A stretch of DNA of 64,000 nucleotides, taken from contig JACKDJ010000008.1 of assembly GCA_020633625.1 (NCBI GenBank), positions 62,001 through 126,000 on the forward strand, written 5' to 3'. Within the stretch, counting starts at the first letter, position 1, and the number at the start of each line of letters is the position of its first letter. Position numbers and translations under genes: made by a program. The notes beneath the pieces were generated by a model that ran no database searches, was not told where the DNA came from, and saw nothing but the letters and a program-made list of their open reading frames with translations. Below are positions 24,875 through 33,346 of this stretch, piece by piece. This DNA is from Myxococcales bacterium. Its GTDB lineage: Bacteria; Myxococcota_A; Bradymonadia; REDH01.

Positions 24875-27800
24875 ATGAACGCCCTAGCCCACCTCGGTCG
24901 CCCGCTCGCCTGCGTGATCCCGCGCGTCCTCGTCGCCGCGATGCTCGTGGCCGCGTTCGCCGCTCCGACGGCGGGGGCCGCGGCGCAGCCAGATGTCACC
25001 CTCGTGACTCCGTCTGGAGACGCGGCCGTCCCCGATGCCTTGCGCCCCTGGATCCCATGGGCGCTGCGCGACGTCGCCGACGCGCGCTGCCCGCATGTAG
25101 ACGGCGAGACCGCGTGCCTGTGGCCCGGTGAGGTCTCCATCGCCGTCGACGGTCAGGTGGGCTCGTTCGCGATCGAGCTCGAAGCCGCCGCGGACCTATA
25201 CCTCCCGCTCCCGGGCGACGCGCGCTCGTGGCCGGTCGACGTCGAGGTCGACGGCGTCGCCGCGCTGATGTCGCCGGCCGCGGGCACGCCGCGGGTCCGC
25301 GTCGCGCGCGGCGCGCACCGCGTCACCGGTCGCTTCGCGTGGCAGCGCGTGCCGGAGGCGCTCCCGCTCCCCGGCGCCTACGCGCTGGTCGCGCTGCGGC
25401 TCGACGGGACGCGGATCGAGCACGTGCGGCGCGAGCCGAGCGGCGCGATCTGGCTCAACGCGGCGCCGACCGACGAAGATGAGAACGACAGCCTCGCGGT
25501 CGACGTCTGGAGGCGCTTTCTCGATGGGGTCCCGATGGGCGTCGTCACCCGCGTTCGCCTGCGCGTTGGCGGGAACCCACGCGAGGTCGATCTCGGCGTT
25601 CCGCTCCCGGCGCCGTTCGAGGTCTGGCGCCTCGACTCGCCGCTCCCGGCGCGGCTCGACGAGGAAGGGCACCTGCGCGTGCAGCTCCGCGCGGGGGAGT
25701 GGGTGGTCGAGGTCTCTGGCGCGGCGCTCGAGAACGTCGCAGCGATCACCGCGACGCTTCCCCCCGAGCCCTGGCCGCGCGGCGAGACCTGGTCTTTCGT
25801 CGCCAACGACGGGCTCCGCTCCGTCCGCCTCACCGGCGCCTCGCCCGTGGACCCCGCACGCACCTCCCTCCCCGGGGAGTGGCGCGACGCGCCCGCGTTC
25901 GCGCTGAGCGACGGCGACGCGCTCGCGGTCACGGAGCTCCGGCGTGGCGAACCCTCGCCGCCTCCGCCGGCGCTGTCGCTCTCGCGAATGATGTGGCTCG
26001 ACCGCGATGGGCGCTCGCTCATCGTCCAGGACAACCTGAGCGGATCGGCCTACGAGGGCGGCCGCATCAACGTTGCGGCCCCCGCCGACGTCGGCCGCAT
26101 CGCCCTGGGGGGATCGGGCCAGGTCGTGACCACGTTCGACGAGGCGACGGGTGTCGAGCTTCGCAGCGGCCTCGTGTCGCTGTCGGCCGACCTGCGCTAC
26201 GACGACGCCAGCGGGCAGGTACCGGCGGTCGGTTGGGACCAGGACGTCCAGTCGCTGAGCGTCACCCTCCAGCTTCCGCCCGGATGGCGTCTCCTCGCCG
26301 CGACCGGGCCAGACGAGGCGGCCGGCGCGTGGATCGACCGGTGGTCCCTCTACGACCTGTTCGTCCTCCTCGTCACCGTGGTCGTCGCCGCCCGCATGTT
26401 TGGTCCGCTCGCGGCCGTGGCCCTGCTTCTCGTCGTCGGGACCGCCTGGCATGAGCCCAGCGCCGTCCGAGGGCTGTGGCTGGGGGCGCTCGTCGCCACC
26501 GCGATCGCCCGCGCCGCGCCCGCCGGCCGGCTGCAGCGGTTCGCACGGCTCGCCCGCGTCCTCACCGCCGTCGCGCTCGCGCTCGCCGCCGCGACGTTTG
26601 CGTGGGTCGAGCTGCGCACAGGCCTCTTCCCGAGCCTCGAGGCCGGCGACCCCCGCTGGGGCGTCTCCGACGACTTGTCGAACCTCGCTACCAACGCAGC
26701 GCGCGACTCGGCAGACTACTACATGTACGAGCAGGCAGCGATGGCGCCGCCACCCGAGGCCACCCGGGCGTTCGAGGAGCTCGACGGGATCGCTGACCGC
26801 GGCGGATATGGCGGCGAAGTCGACCGTCGGAGCCTCACGAACGCAATCGCCGGGAGCTGGGACACGCGGAACGTCCCCACCCCCGGCCGCACGCAGACCG
26901 CGCAGATCGACCCGAACGCCGTCGTTCAGACCGGGCAGGGCATCCCAAGCTGGAGCTGGAGGATCTACACGCTGAGCTGGGCCGGGCCGGTGACGAGCGG
27001 CGAGACGTTCCACCTGTGGCTCCTCCCGCCCGCGCTCGACCTACCGCTCTCGCTGTTTCGCTCGCTGGGCGCGCTCGCGCTCGCGCTGCTCTTCCTCGGC
27101 GGCTCGGGCGCCGTGAAGGACGCGCTGCGGCGCGTCCGCTCGGTGGGGACAGCCGCGGGTGCGGGGCTGCTGTTCGCCGCTGTGCTCGGCGCCGCGCCGC
27201 CTGACGTGTCCGCCTCCGAGCTGCCCACACCCGAGCAGCTCAACGAGCTTCGCGCCATGCTCCTGCGCCCTCCGCAGTGCGCGCCCGCGTGTGCCGAGAC
27301 GCCGGCGATGGCGATCGCGGCGTCTCCACAGGGGCTGCGAGTCGACGCCGAGGTGCACGTCGAGGCGTCGACGGGGTGGCGGCTCCCGGGCCCCGACTCC
27401 GCGTGGATGCCGACCGAGGTCACCGTCGACGGGGCTCCGACGACCGCGCTGTTCCGCGACGCGTCCGGCTACCTCCTCGTTCGGCTCGAGCCCGGGCGGC
27501 ACCGCGTCGCCGCGACGGGCCCGGCTGCGGCCTCGGTCGCCCTTCAGTTTGCGCCGCCCCCACGGACTCTGACCTGGTCGCTCGACGGCTGGACGCTCGA
27601 CGGTTATCAGGCCAGCGAGCCGCCCCCGCCGTCCGTGATCCTCCGGAGAGTTCGTGCGGCCGCCGCGACCGACGACGCCCCGGAGATCGGCGGGCCGTCC
27701 GGCGTCGCCCCGATGTTTGCCGTGACCCGCACGCTCGATCTCGGGGTCCCGTGGATGACGCACACGAGCATCGCGCGCATCGGCAAGCTCGACGAGACCG

Positions 27801-29308
27801 CCGTCGTGCGCGTCCCACTCCTGGCCGGTGAGCGCGTCACCACACCAAACACCAGCGTAGACGCGGGCTCCGTCGTGGCGAGCTTCGCGCCGGGCGTCGG
27901 GGTGATCGAGTGGGACGCCACGCTCGCCGAGTCGGAGTCCGTCTCGCTGACCGCGACGCAAGACGCCCCGTTCACCGAGACCTGGTCGCTGCTCTGCTCG
28001 CCCGTCTGGCACTGCAGCGCAGCCGGGCTCGTTCCAACGGTGAACATCGTCGCCGGATCGTGGGCGCCCGTGTGGAACCCCTGGCCCGGCGAGACCGTCG
28101 ACATCGCGCTCGCTCGGCCGACCCCGATCGACGGTGCGAGCCTCGCCATCGACAGCGCCGAGCTCACCGTCACACCCGGGCGTCGAGTTCGCACCGCCAC
28201 GCTCGACCTCAGCATCCGCGCCAGCCGCGGCGGCGAGCAGCAGATCCGCCTCGACTCAGCCGCAGAGGTGCGGTCGTTCTCGATCGACGGCGCGGCGCGG
28301 CCGTTCGAGCTCGTCGACGGTGTGCTGGCCTACTCGCTCGAGCCAGGCACGCGCGCGGTGCAGGTGAGCTGGCAAGAAGACGTAGAGGCCTCCGCGGCGC
28401 CGACGCTCCCCCGCGTCGAGGTCGGCGCCCCCGTCGCCAACGTACGGATCTCCGTGCAGGTGCCCCCAGAGCGGTGGGTCGTCTGGACGGCAGGGGGGAC
28501 CTGGGGACCCGTGGTGCAGTTCTGGGAGTTCGCGTTGCTGCTCCTCGTCTTCGCCGTAGTCCTCTCGCGCACCGTGCCCGCGCCGCTCGGGGTCGTGAGC
28601 TGGTTCCTGCTCGGGCTGGGTCTGACGCAGGTAGGGGAGGGCGCGGCGCTGGCGCTGCTCGCTTGGTTCGCGCTGCTCGCCTCTCGGCCAGCGTGGAGGG
28701 TGCGCCTCAGACCGCTTGCACACAACGCAGTGCAGGTGTTCGCCGTCGTGCTCACGCTGATCGCCGCGGTGTTCCTGCTGAAGGCCGTGGCCTCGGGCCT
28801 GGCGCTGCGCCCGCCCACGATGCACGTCGGCGGCGGGGGTTCGTCGGACTCGCTGCTCATCTGGACGGACTACTCAACTGGTGAGACCCTCCCGCAGCCG
28901 ACGCTCGTGTGGCTGCCGATGTGGGCGTGGCGCGTGACCATGCTCGCGTGGTCCGCGTGGCTCGCGTTTGGCGTGGTGCGGTGGGCCCGTTGGGGCTGGG
29001 CGCGGTTCAACGACGGCGGCCTCTGGGCCCGCTGGAGCGCGCTGGAGTCCGTGCACTCCTCCGTCGACGCCGCCCGTTCGGCGCTCGCCTCCGTCAAGGA
29101 GCGAGCCGTTGCCAGGGCCGCAGCGACCCCCGCGAGCGACGCAGCCGACGGGTCCGGCGAAGCGGCGCCTGCGGCCGAAGTCGGCCCGCTCGAAGCGGCG
29201 CAGGGTCCCGCCGACGCAGGTGAGAGCCGCGGCGAACAGGACCACGCTCCAGGCGCCGAACCGGGGGCACCGGCCGTCGCGGCGCCGCGCTCGTCAGAGG
29301 AGCCGTAG
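24875..29308 (+). CDS. Very large membrane protein with two related extracytoplasmic halves
   Basis: 1,477 residues. A signal peptide (VLVAAMLVAAFAAPTAGAAA) is followed by a beta-rich domain, a group of membrane segments (about 494-590), a short loop, another membrane segment near 735-750, a second beta-rich domain (about 780-1200), a second membrane group (about 1215-1370) and a low-complexity cytoplasmic tail. The two beta domains share a Cys pair and the pattern P.EV.VDG....RVRV..G.HRV, suggesting an internal duplication. No enzyme motif seen; family not recognised. Transcribed alone, divergent from the receiver-like gene, with its end overlapping priA by 15 bases tail to tail. Confidence 0.7.
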   Translation: MNALAHLGRPLACVIPRVLVAAMLVAAFAAPTAGAAAQPDVTLVTPSGDAAVPDALRPWIPWALRDVADARCPHVDGETACLWPGEVSIAVDGQVGSFAIELEAAADLYLPLPGDARSWPVDVEVDGVAALMSPAAGTPRVRVARGAHRVTGRFAWQRVPEALPLPGAYALVALRLDGTRIEHVRREPSGAIWLNAAPTDEDENDSLAVDVWRRFLDGVPMGVVTRVRLRVGGNPREVDLGVPLPAPFEVWRLDSPLPARLDEEGHLRVQLRAGEWVVEVSGAALENVAAITATLPPEPWPRGETWSFVANDGLRSVRLTGASPVDPARTSLPGEWRDAPAFALSDGDALAVTELRRGEPSPPPPALSLSRMMWLDRDGRSLIVQDNLSGSAYEGGRINVAAPADVGRIALGGSGQVVTTFDEATGVELRSGLVSLSADLRYDDASGQVPAVGWDQDVQSLSVTLQLPPGWRLLAATGPDEAAGAWIDRWSLYDLFVLLVTVVVAARMFGPLAAVALLLVVGTAWHEPSAVRGLWLGALVATAIARAAPAGRLQRFARLARVLTAVALALAAATFAWVELRTGLFPSLEAGDPRWGVSDDLSNLATNAARDSADYYMYEQAAMAPPPEATRAFEELDGIADRGGYGGEVDRRSLTNAIAGSWDTRNVPTPGRTQTAQIDPNAVVQTGQGIPSWSWRIYTLSWAGPVTSGETFHLWLLPPALDLPLSLFRSLGALALALLFLGGSGAVKDALRRVRSVGTAAGAGLLFAAVLGAAPPDVSASELPTPEQLNELRAMLLRPPQCAPACAETPAMAIAASPQGLRVDAEVHVEASTGWRLPGPDSAWMPTEVTVDGAPTTALFRDASGYLLVRLEPGRHRVAATGPAAASVALQFAPPPRTLTWSLDGWTLDGYQASEPPPPSVILRRVRAAAATDDAPEIGGPSGVAPMFAVTRTLDLGVPWMTHTSIARIGKLDETAVVRVPLLAGERVTTPNTSVDAGSVVASFAPGVGVIEWDATLAESESVSLTATQDAPFTETWSLLCSPVWHCSAAGLVPTVNIVAGSWAPVWNPWPGETVDIALARPTPIDGASLAIDSAELTVTPGRRVRTATLDLSIRASRGGEQQIRLDSAAEVRSFSIDGAARPFELVDGVLAYSLEPGTRAVQVSWQEDVEASAAPTLPRVEVGAPVANVRISVQVPPERWVVWTAGGTWGPVVQFWEFALLLLVFAVVLSRTVPAPLGVVSWFLLGLGLTQVGEGAALALLAWFALLASRPAWRVRLRPLAHNAVQVFAVVLTLIAAVFLLKAVASGLALRPPTMHVGGGGSSDSLLIWTDYSTGETLPQPTLVWLPMWAWRVTMLAWSAWLAFGVVRWARWGWARFNDGGLWARWSALESVHSSVDAARSALASVKERAVARAAATPASDAADGSGEAAPAAEVGPLEAAQGPADAGESRGEQDHAPGAEPGAPAVAAPRSSEEP

Positions 29309-31708
29309 CGCGTCGACGTCGACGCTCCAGCGCACGTCGCGTTTGGTCGCGCTCGTGGCAGCCAACCCCGCGGCGCGTGCGGCCCGGGCGGCCGCGTGCA
29401 CCGGACCACGCTCGGCCCCGCGCACCAGCGCCTGGACCCGGTAGCGGTCCCGGACGCGCGCGATAGGCGAGTCGGCCGGGCCCAGGGTGATCAGGCTCGG
29501 GCCTCCGGCGCGGCGCGCGGCGTCGAGCAGTCGCTCCGCCGTGGACCACGCCGTGCCGTAGTCCGGCGAGTCCGTCCGGATCACGAACAGGTGACCAAAG
29601 GGCGGGTAGACGAGACGCCGCCGAAACTCGAGCTCACGCGCCGCAAACGCGTCGAAGTCGTGCCGAGCGACGGCCTCGAGCACGAAGTGGCCGGGCCGAT
29701 ACGTCTGAACGACCACGCGGCCGCGAAGCTCCGCGCGCCCGGCTCGCCCCGCGACCTGCGACAGGAGCTGGAACGTGCGCTCTCCGCTGCGAAAGTCCGG
29801 GAACCGCAGCGCCTGGTCGGCATCGACGACGCCAACGACCGTCACCCGCGGAAAGTCGTGCCCCTTCGTCACCATCTGCGTGCCCACGAGCACGTCGGTG
29901 TCTCCGCGGCGGAACGCGTCGAGGATGCGCGTGAGGCCGCGTCCGCGCGACGTGTCGCGGTCGAGTCGGCCGACCCGCAGATCGCCGAACGCCTCCTCGA
30001 CGAGGGCTTCGATCTTCTCTGTCCCAGCGCCCTCGCGCGCGAGCTCGGGCGAGCGGCATGTCGGGCACTCTTTCGGCGCGCGCGCCGCAAAGCCGCAGTA
30101 GTGGCAGGCGACCTCGTCGCGGCGCTTGTGGTACGTCAGCGAGATGTCGCAGCGGGTGCAGCGCAGCGACTCGCCGCAGTGTGTGCACACGACCGTCGGA
30201 GCAAACCCGCGTCGGTTGATGAACAGGATCGCCTGCTCACCGCGCTTCACCGCCTCTCGGACCTCTATCGCCAGCGGGGCGGAGACGAACTCCGACGTGG
30301 AACCCGGCTCGGGCGCCTGGCCGGCCATGTCGACCAACTCGACGTCCGGCATCGGGCGGCCCGCCACGCGAACCGGCAACTTTGCCAGTCGATAGCGGCC
30401 GCGCTGAGCGTTCGCGAGCGACTCGAGGGAAGGGGTCGCGCTGCCAAGCACACACGGGACGCCGAGGCGGTGCGCCAGCACGACGGCCGAGTCCCGCGCG
30501 TGGTACATCACGCCGTCCTGTTGTTTGAAGCTCGGGTCGTGCTCCTCGTCGACGATGATCAGGCCGAGGTCGGCGATCGGGGCAAACAACGCGGAGCGTG
30601 CGCCGATGATCACCGAGACGTCGCCGCGCCGAATCCGTCTCCACTGGTCGAAACGCTCGCCCGCCGAGAGGGCGCTGTGTTGAACTGCGATGTCGGCCCC
30701 GAGCGCGGCGCGGAACGAACCGACGAACTGAGGCGTCAGCGCGATCTCGGGGAGCAACACAAGCACCCGCTGCCCGGCTGCGACGACCGCACGGGCGGCG
30801 CGGACGTAGACCTCCGTCTTTCCGGAGCCGGTCACCCCATGTACGAGCACGACCCGAGGCTCTGCGGTTCGGGCGGCATCGATCATCTCGACGGCCGCTG
30901 CCTGGTCTGCCGTGAGCGCGGGCTCGTGAGTTCGCGGCTGGACGGGCGCGGCGAAGGGGTCCCGCAGCACCTCCTCGGTCTCGCGCGCCAGCACGCCGCG
31001 CTCGACCAGCGTGTCGAGCACCGCGCGGGCGACCCCGAGCTCGGCGCGAAGCTCTTCGGCCGTCGCGGTCTCGTCGCGCACCAGGAGCTCCACGACGCGC
31101 CGCTGCATGGCGCCCAGTCGCTCGGGGATGACCTCGAGCCGATATCGCTCCGTTGTCCGGGCCTGCGTCTGCGGCGACGCCGCGTAGGTCGAGACGACGC
31201 AGCCGGAGGCCTCGAGGGCGTCGAGGTCGGCGTGCAGTACCCCGCGGAGGAGCCGCACGGCGTCGGAGGGCGCGAGTGGCCGCGCCTCGGACCGCATCGC
31301 GGCGTGGAGCGCGGCCGCCGCGTCGCCGAGCGCCGGATCCGGTGTCCGGTCGACCGCCTCGACCCAGCGGCTCGCCGCGAGCGCGCCGTCGGGGGGGAGC
31401 GCGAGCCGCGCGACCTCGCCGATGGGCGCCAGGTAGTAGCCCGCGATCCACTCGAGCAGCGCGAGCTGCGCTTCGCCCACGGACGGCTGCGCGTCGAGCA
31501 CGTCGACCAGCGGACGTACGCGCGCGGGGTCGACGCCCGCCGGTGCGGCCGCGCTGGTCGCGACCACGAGCCCCGTCTTGGCGCCGCTCCGAAACGGGAC
31601 AACCACGCGGGTGCCCCGACGCACCTTGCCCGCGAACGCATCGGGCACCGAGTACGTAAGCGCCGTGTCGAGCGGGACGTCGACCGCGACCTGCGCGAAC
31701 GCAGTCAC
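29294..31708 (-). CDS. priA: Primosomal replication protein N' (PriA helicase)
   Basis: 804 residues from a GTG overlapping the upstream stop (GTGA). The N-terminal 3'BD domain contains VDVPLDTALTYSVPDAF. The helicase core has Walker A HGVTGSGKTEVY, DEEHD box, ATPSLESLANAQ and QVAGRAGRAELRGRV. Between the helicase lobes is the zinc region with four CxxC pairs (CTHCGESLRCTRC, CHYCG, CPTC). PriA restarts stalled replication forks and loads DnaB. Last gene of the galU operon. Confidence 0.95.
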   Translation of the reverse strand: MTAFAQVAVDVPLDTALTYSVPDAFAGKVRRGTRVVVPFRSGAKTGLVVATSAAAPAGVDPARVRPLVDVLDAQPSVGEAQLALLEWIAGYYLAPIGEVARLALPPDGALAASRWVEAVDRTPDPALGDAAAALHAAMRSEARPLAPSDAVRLLRGVLHADLDALEASGCVVSTYAASPQTQARTTERYRLEVIPERLGAMQRRVVELLVRDETATAEELRAELGVARAVLDTLVERGVLARETEEVLRDPFAAPVQPRTHEPALTADQAAAVEMIDAARTAEPRVVLVHGVTGSGKTEVYVRAARAVVAAGQRVLVLLPEIALTPQFVGSFRAALGADIAVQHSALSAGERFDQWRRIRRGDVSVIIGARSALFAPIADLGLIIVDEEHDPSFKQQDGVMYHARDSAVVLAHRLGVPCVLGSATPSLESLANAQRGRYRLAKLPVRVAGRPMPDVELVDMAGQAPEPGSTSEFVSAPLAIEVREAVKRGEQAILFINRRGFAPTVVCTHCGESLRCTRCDISLTYHKRRDEVACHYCGFAARAPKECPTCRSPELAREGAGTEKIEALVEEAFGDLRVGRLDRDTSRGRGLTRILDAFRRGDTDVLVGTQMVTKGHDFPRVTVVGVVDADQALRFPDFRSGERTFQLLSQVAGRAGRAELRGRVVVQTYRPGHFVLEAVARHDFDAFAARELEFRRRLVYPPFGHLFVIRTDSPDYGTAWSTAERLLDAARRAGGPSLITLGPADSPIARVRDRYRVQALVRGAERGPVHAAARAARAAGLAATSATKRDVRWSVDVDALRLL

Positions 31709-32391
31709 AGCAGTACGTGCGGGAGTCGTCCGAGATCTGGCGATACGGAGGGCGGGGCTGCGCCGACGCCGCTCGTCAGCGGGGCGAGCTCGTCCGCGGA
31801 CCGCGCGACGTCGGTGACGGTCACGCGCGCGACGCGGGTGGAGTCGCGCCAGACCTCGACTTCGGTCGGCATCCAGCCGCGTCCCGTGTCGCCGTACTCG
31901 AGCACGCGGGCGTAGTACGTCGCCCGCCCGTGGCGCAACCGGATCTCGCGGAGCCGTCCGACGTCGGGCTCGACCAGGACGGCCGCCTCGGCGGACCCGA
32001 ACGCGGCAACGAACTGTCCGCTGTTCTGTTCGGGCCCCCAGAGCACCTCGAGCCCCAAACTCGCGTCGTCGAGCGTCGCCCCGAGGGCGGCGAGGGTGTC
32101 GTCGAGTGGACCCGCGGTCAGGAGCGCTGCCACGAGGCGGAGCTCGAACGCGAGCGAGAGGTCCGAGACACTCCACGACGGCGCCCCGTCGAGACCGCTC
32201 AGCTCGAGCGACGCGGCGATCGCGTGCCAGGCGACCCCGTCGGCGTCCCTCAGGGCGACGGCGGGACCTCCAAGCGCGGCCCTCACCGTGTCGGCGTCGC
32301 GGAGCGCGCCCGGCGCCTGTTGTGCGTCTGCCGCCGCGGCGCCGCCGATCACGAGGCACACGCACGCGGTGACGACCGCGCGCCGCCTCAC
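31705..32391 (-). CDS. Exported protein between galU and priA, unknown function
   Basis: 228 residues from a GTG overlapping the galU stop. An N-terminal signal peptide ends around GGAAAADAQ. The mature part has LSLAFELRLVAALLTAGPLD and several antiparallel strands (EIRLRHGRATYYARVLEYGD, then EVEVWRDSTRVARVTVTD), reminiscent of LolA/LolB or DUF4292-type lipid-binding beta-sheet proteins, but the match is too weak to name. Coupled on both sides by 4-base overlaps. Confidence 0.55.
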   Translation of the reverse strand: MRRRAVVTACVCLVIGGAAAADAQQAPGALRDADTVRAALGGPAVALRDADGVAWHAIAASLELSGLDGAPSWSVSDLSLAFELRLVAALLTAGPLDDTLAALGATLDDASLGLEVLWGPEQNSGQFVAAFGSAEAAVLVEPDVGRLREIRLRHGRATYYARVLEYGDTGRGWMPTEVEVWRDSTRVARVTVTDVARSADELAPLTSGVGAAPPSVSPDLGRLPHVLL

Positions 32392-33254
32392 TTGTCGATC
32401 GTCTCCAGGTACGCGCGCAGCGCCGGTCCCAGGTCCGAACGCTTCAGGGCGTACTCGATGTTTGCCTTCAAGAAGCCAAACTTGTCGCCGATGTCGTGGC
32501 GCGTCCCCTCGAACTCGTATCCGACGAGGCCGCGCTCCGTCGCGAGCGCCTGCAGCGCGTCCGTGAGCTGGATCTCGCCGCCGTGTCCCGGACGCGTCGC
32601 CTCGAGGTAGCCGAAGATCTCGGGCGGCAAGACGTAGCGGCCGATGACGGCGAGGTTCGACGGTGCGTTCTCGGGCCTCGGCTTCTCTACGAGCGTAAAG
32701 ACGCGATGCGTGCGCTCGTCCATGCGATCACCCGCGATGATTCCATACATCGAGGTGTCTTCGCTCGGCACCTTCATCAGCGACACGACGCCGGCGCCAT
32801 ACCGCTCGTACTGCTCGACGAGCTGAGCGGTCGCCGGACGCTTCGCGTCGATGATGTCGTCGGGGAGAAGCACGACGAAGGGCTCGTCGCCGATGGTGTC
32901 CTTCGCGCAGAGGACGGCGTGCCCGAGCCCGAGCGGCGCCTTCTGGCGGATCGCCACCGCGCGGACCATCTCCGAGATCCGGTCGATCGCCTCGATGAGC
33001 TCGGTCTGCCCCCGGCGGCGCAGCGTGTCCTCGAGCTCATAGCTGTGGTCGAAGTGGTCCATGATCGCGCCCTTCGAGCGCCCGGTGATCAAGATCACCT
33101 GCTCGATCCCGGCCGCCACGACCTCCTCGATCACGACCTGAATGGCCGGCACGTCGACGATCGGGAGCAGCTCCTTCGGCACCGCCTTCGTCGCGGGAAG
33201 AAACCGCGTCCCCAAGCCCGCCACCGGGATGACTGCCTTGCGAACCTTGCTCAT
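32388..33254 (-). CDS. galU: UTP-glucose-1-phosphate uridylyltransferase
   Basis: 288 residues, ATG preceded by GGAG. Nucleotide-sugar transferase motifs: VIPVAGLGTRFLPATKAVPK (UTP site), GLGHAVLCAKDTIGDEPFVV, LLPDDII, FTLVEKPRPENAPSNLAVIG and GGEIQLTDALQAL. Makes UDP-glucose for polysaccharide and envelope glycan synthesis. First gene of the galU/exported protein/priA operon, divergent from polA across about 90 bases that must carry both promoters. Confidence 0.95.
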   Translation of the reverse strand: MSKVRKAVIPVAGLGTRFLPATKAVPKELLPIVDVPAIQVVIEEVVAAGIEQVILITGRSKGAIMDHFDHSYELEDTLRRRGQTELIEAIDRISEMVRAVAIRQKAPLGLGHAVLCAKDTIGDEPFVVLLPDDIIDAKRPATAQLVEQYERYGAGVVSLMKVPSEDTSMYGIIAGDRMDERTHRVFTLVEKPRPENAPSNLAVIGRYVLPPEIFGYLEATRPGHGGEIQLTDALQALATERGLVGYEFEGTRHDIGDKFGFLKANIEYALKRSDLGPALRAYLETIDK

Positions 33255-33346
33255 CTGGGACTCCTGTGTCAGTCGGGCGCACCAGTTAGGCGAAATCTCC
33301 GCGCTTGTGAAGCACGCCGCGGGCCCCTCCGACGCACCTCGCCCGC

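Noticed and set aside
29396..31915. 839-codon plus-strand open frame opposite priA
   Set aside because: Antisense to a certain gene; long antisense frames are expected at this GC content and the translation has no family features.
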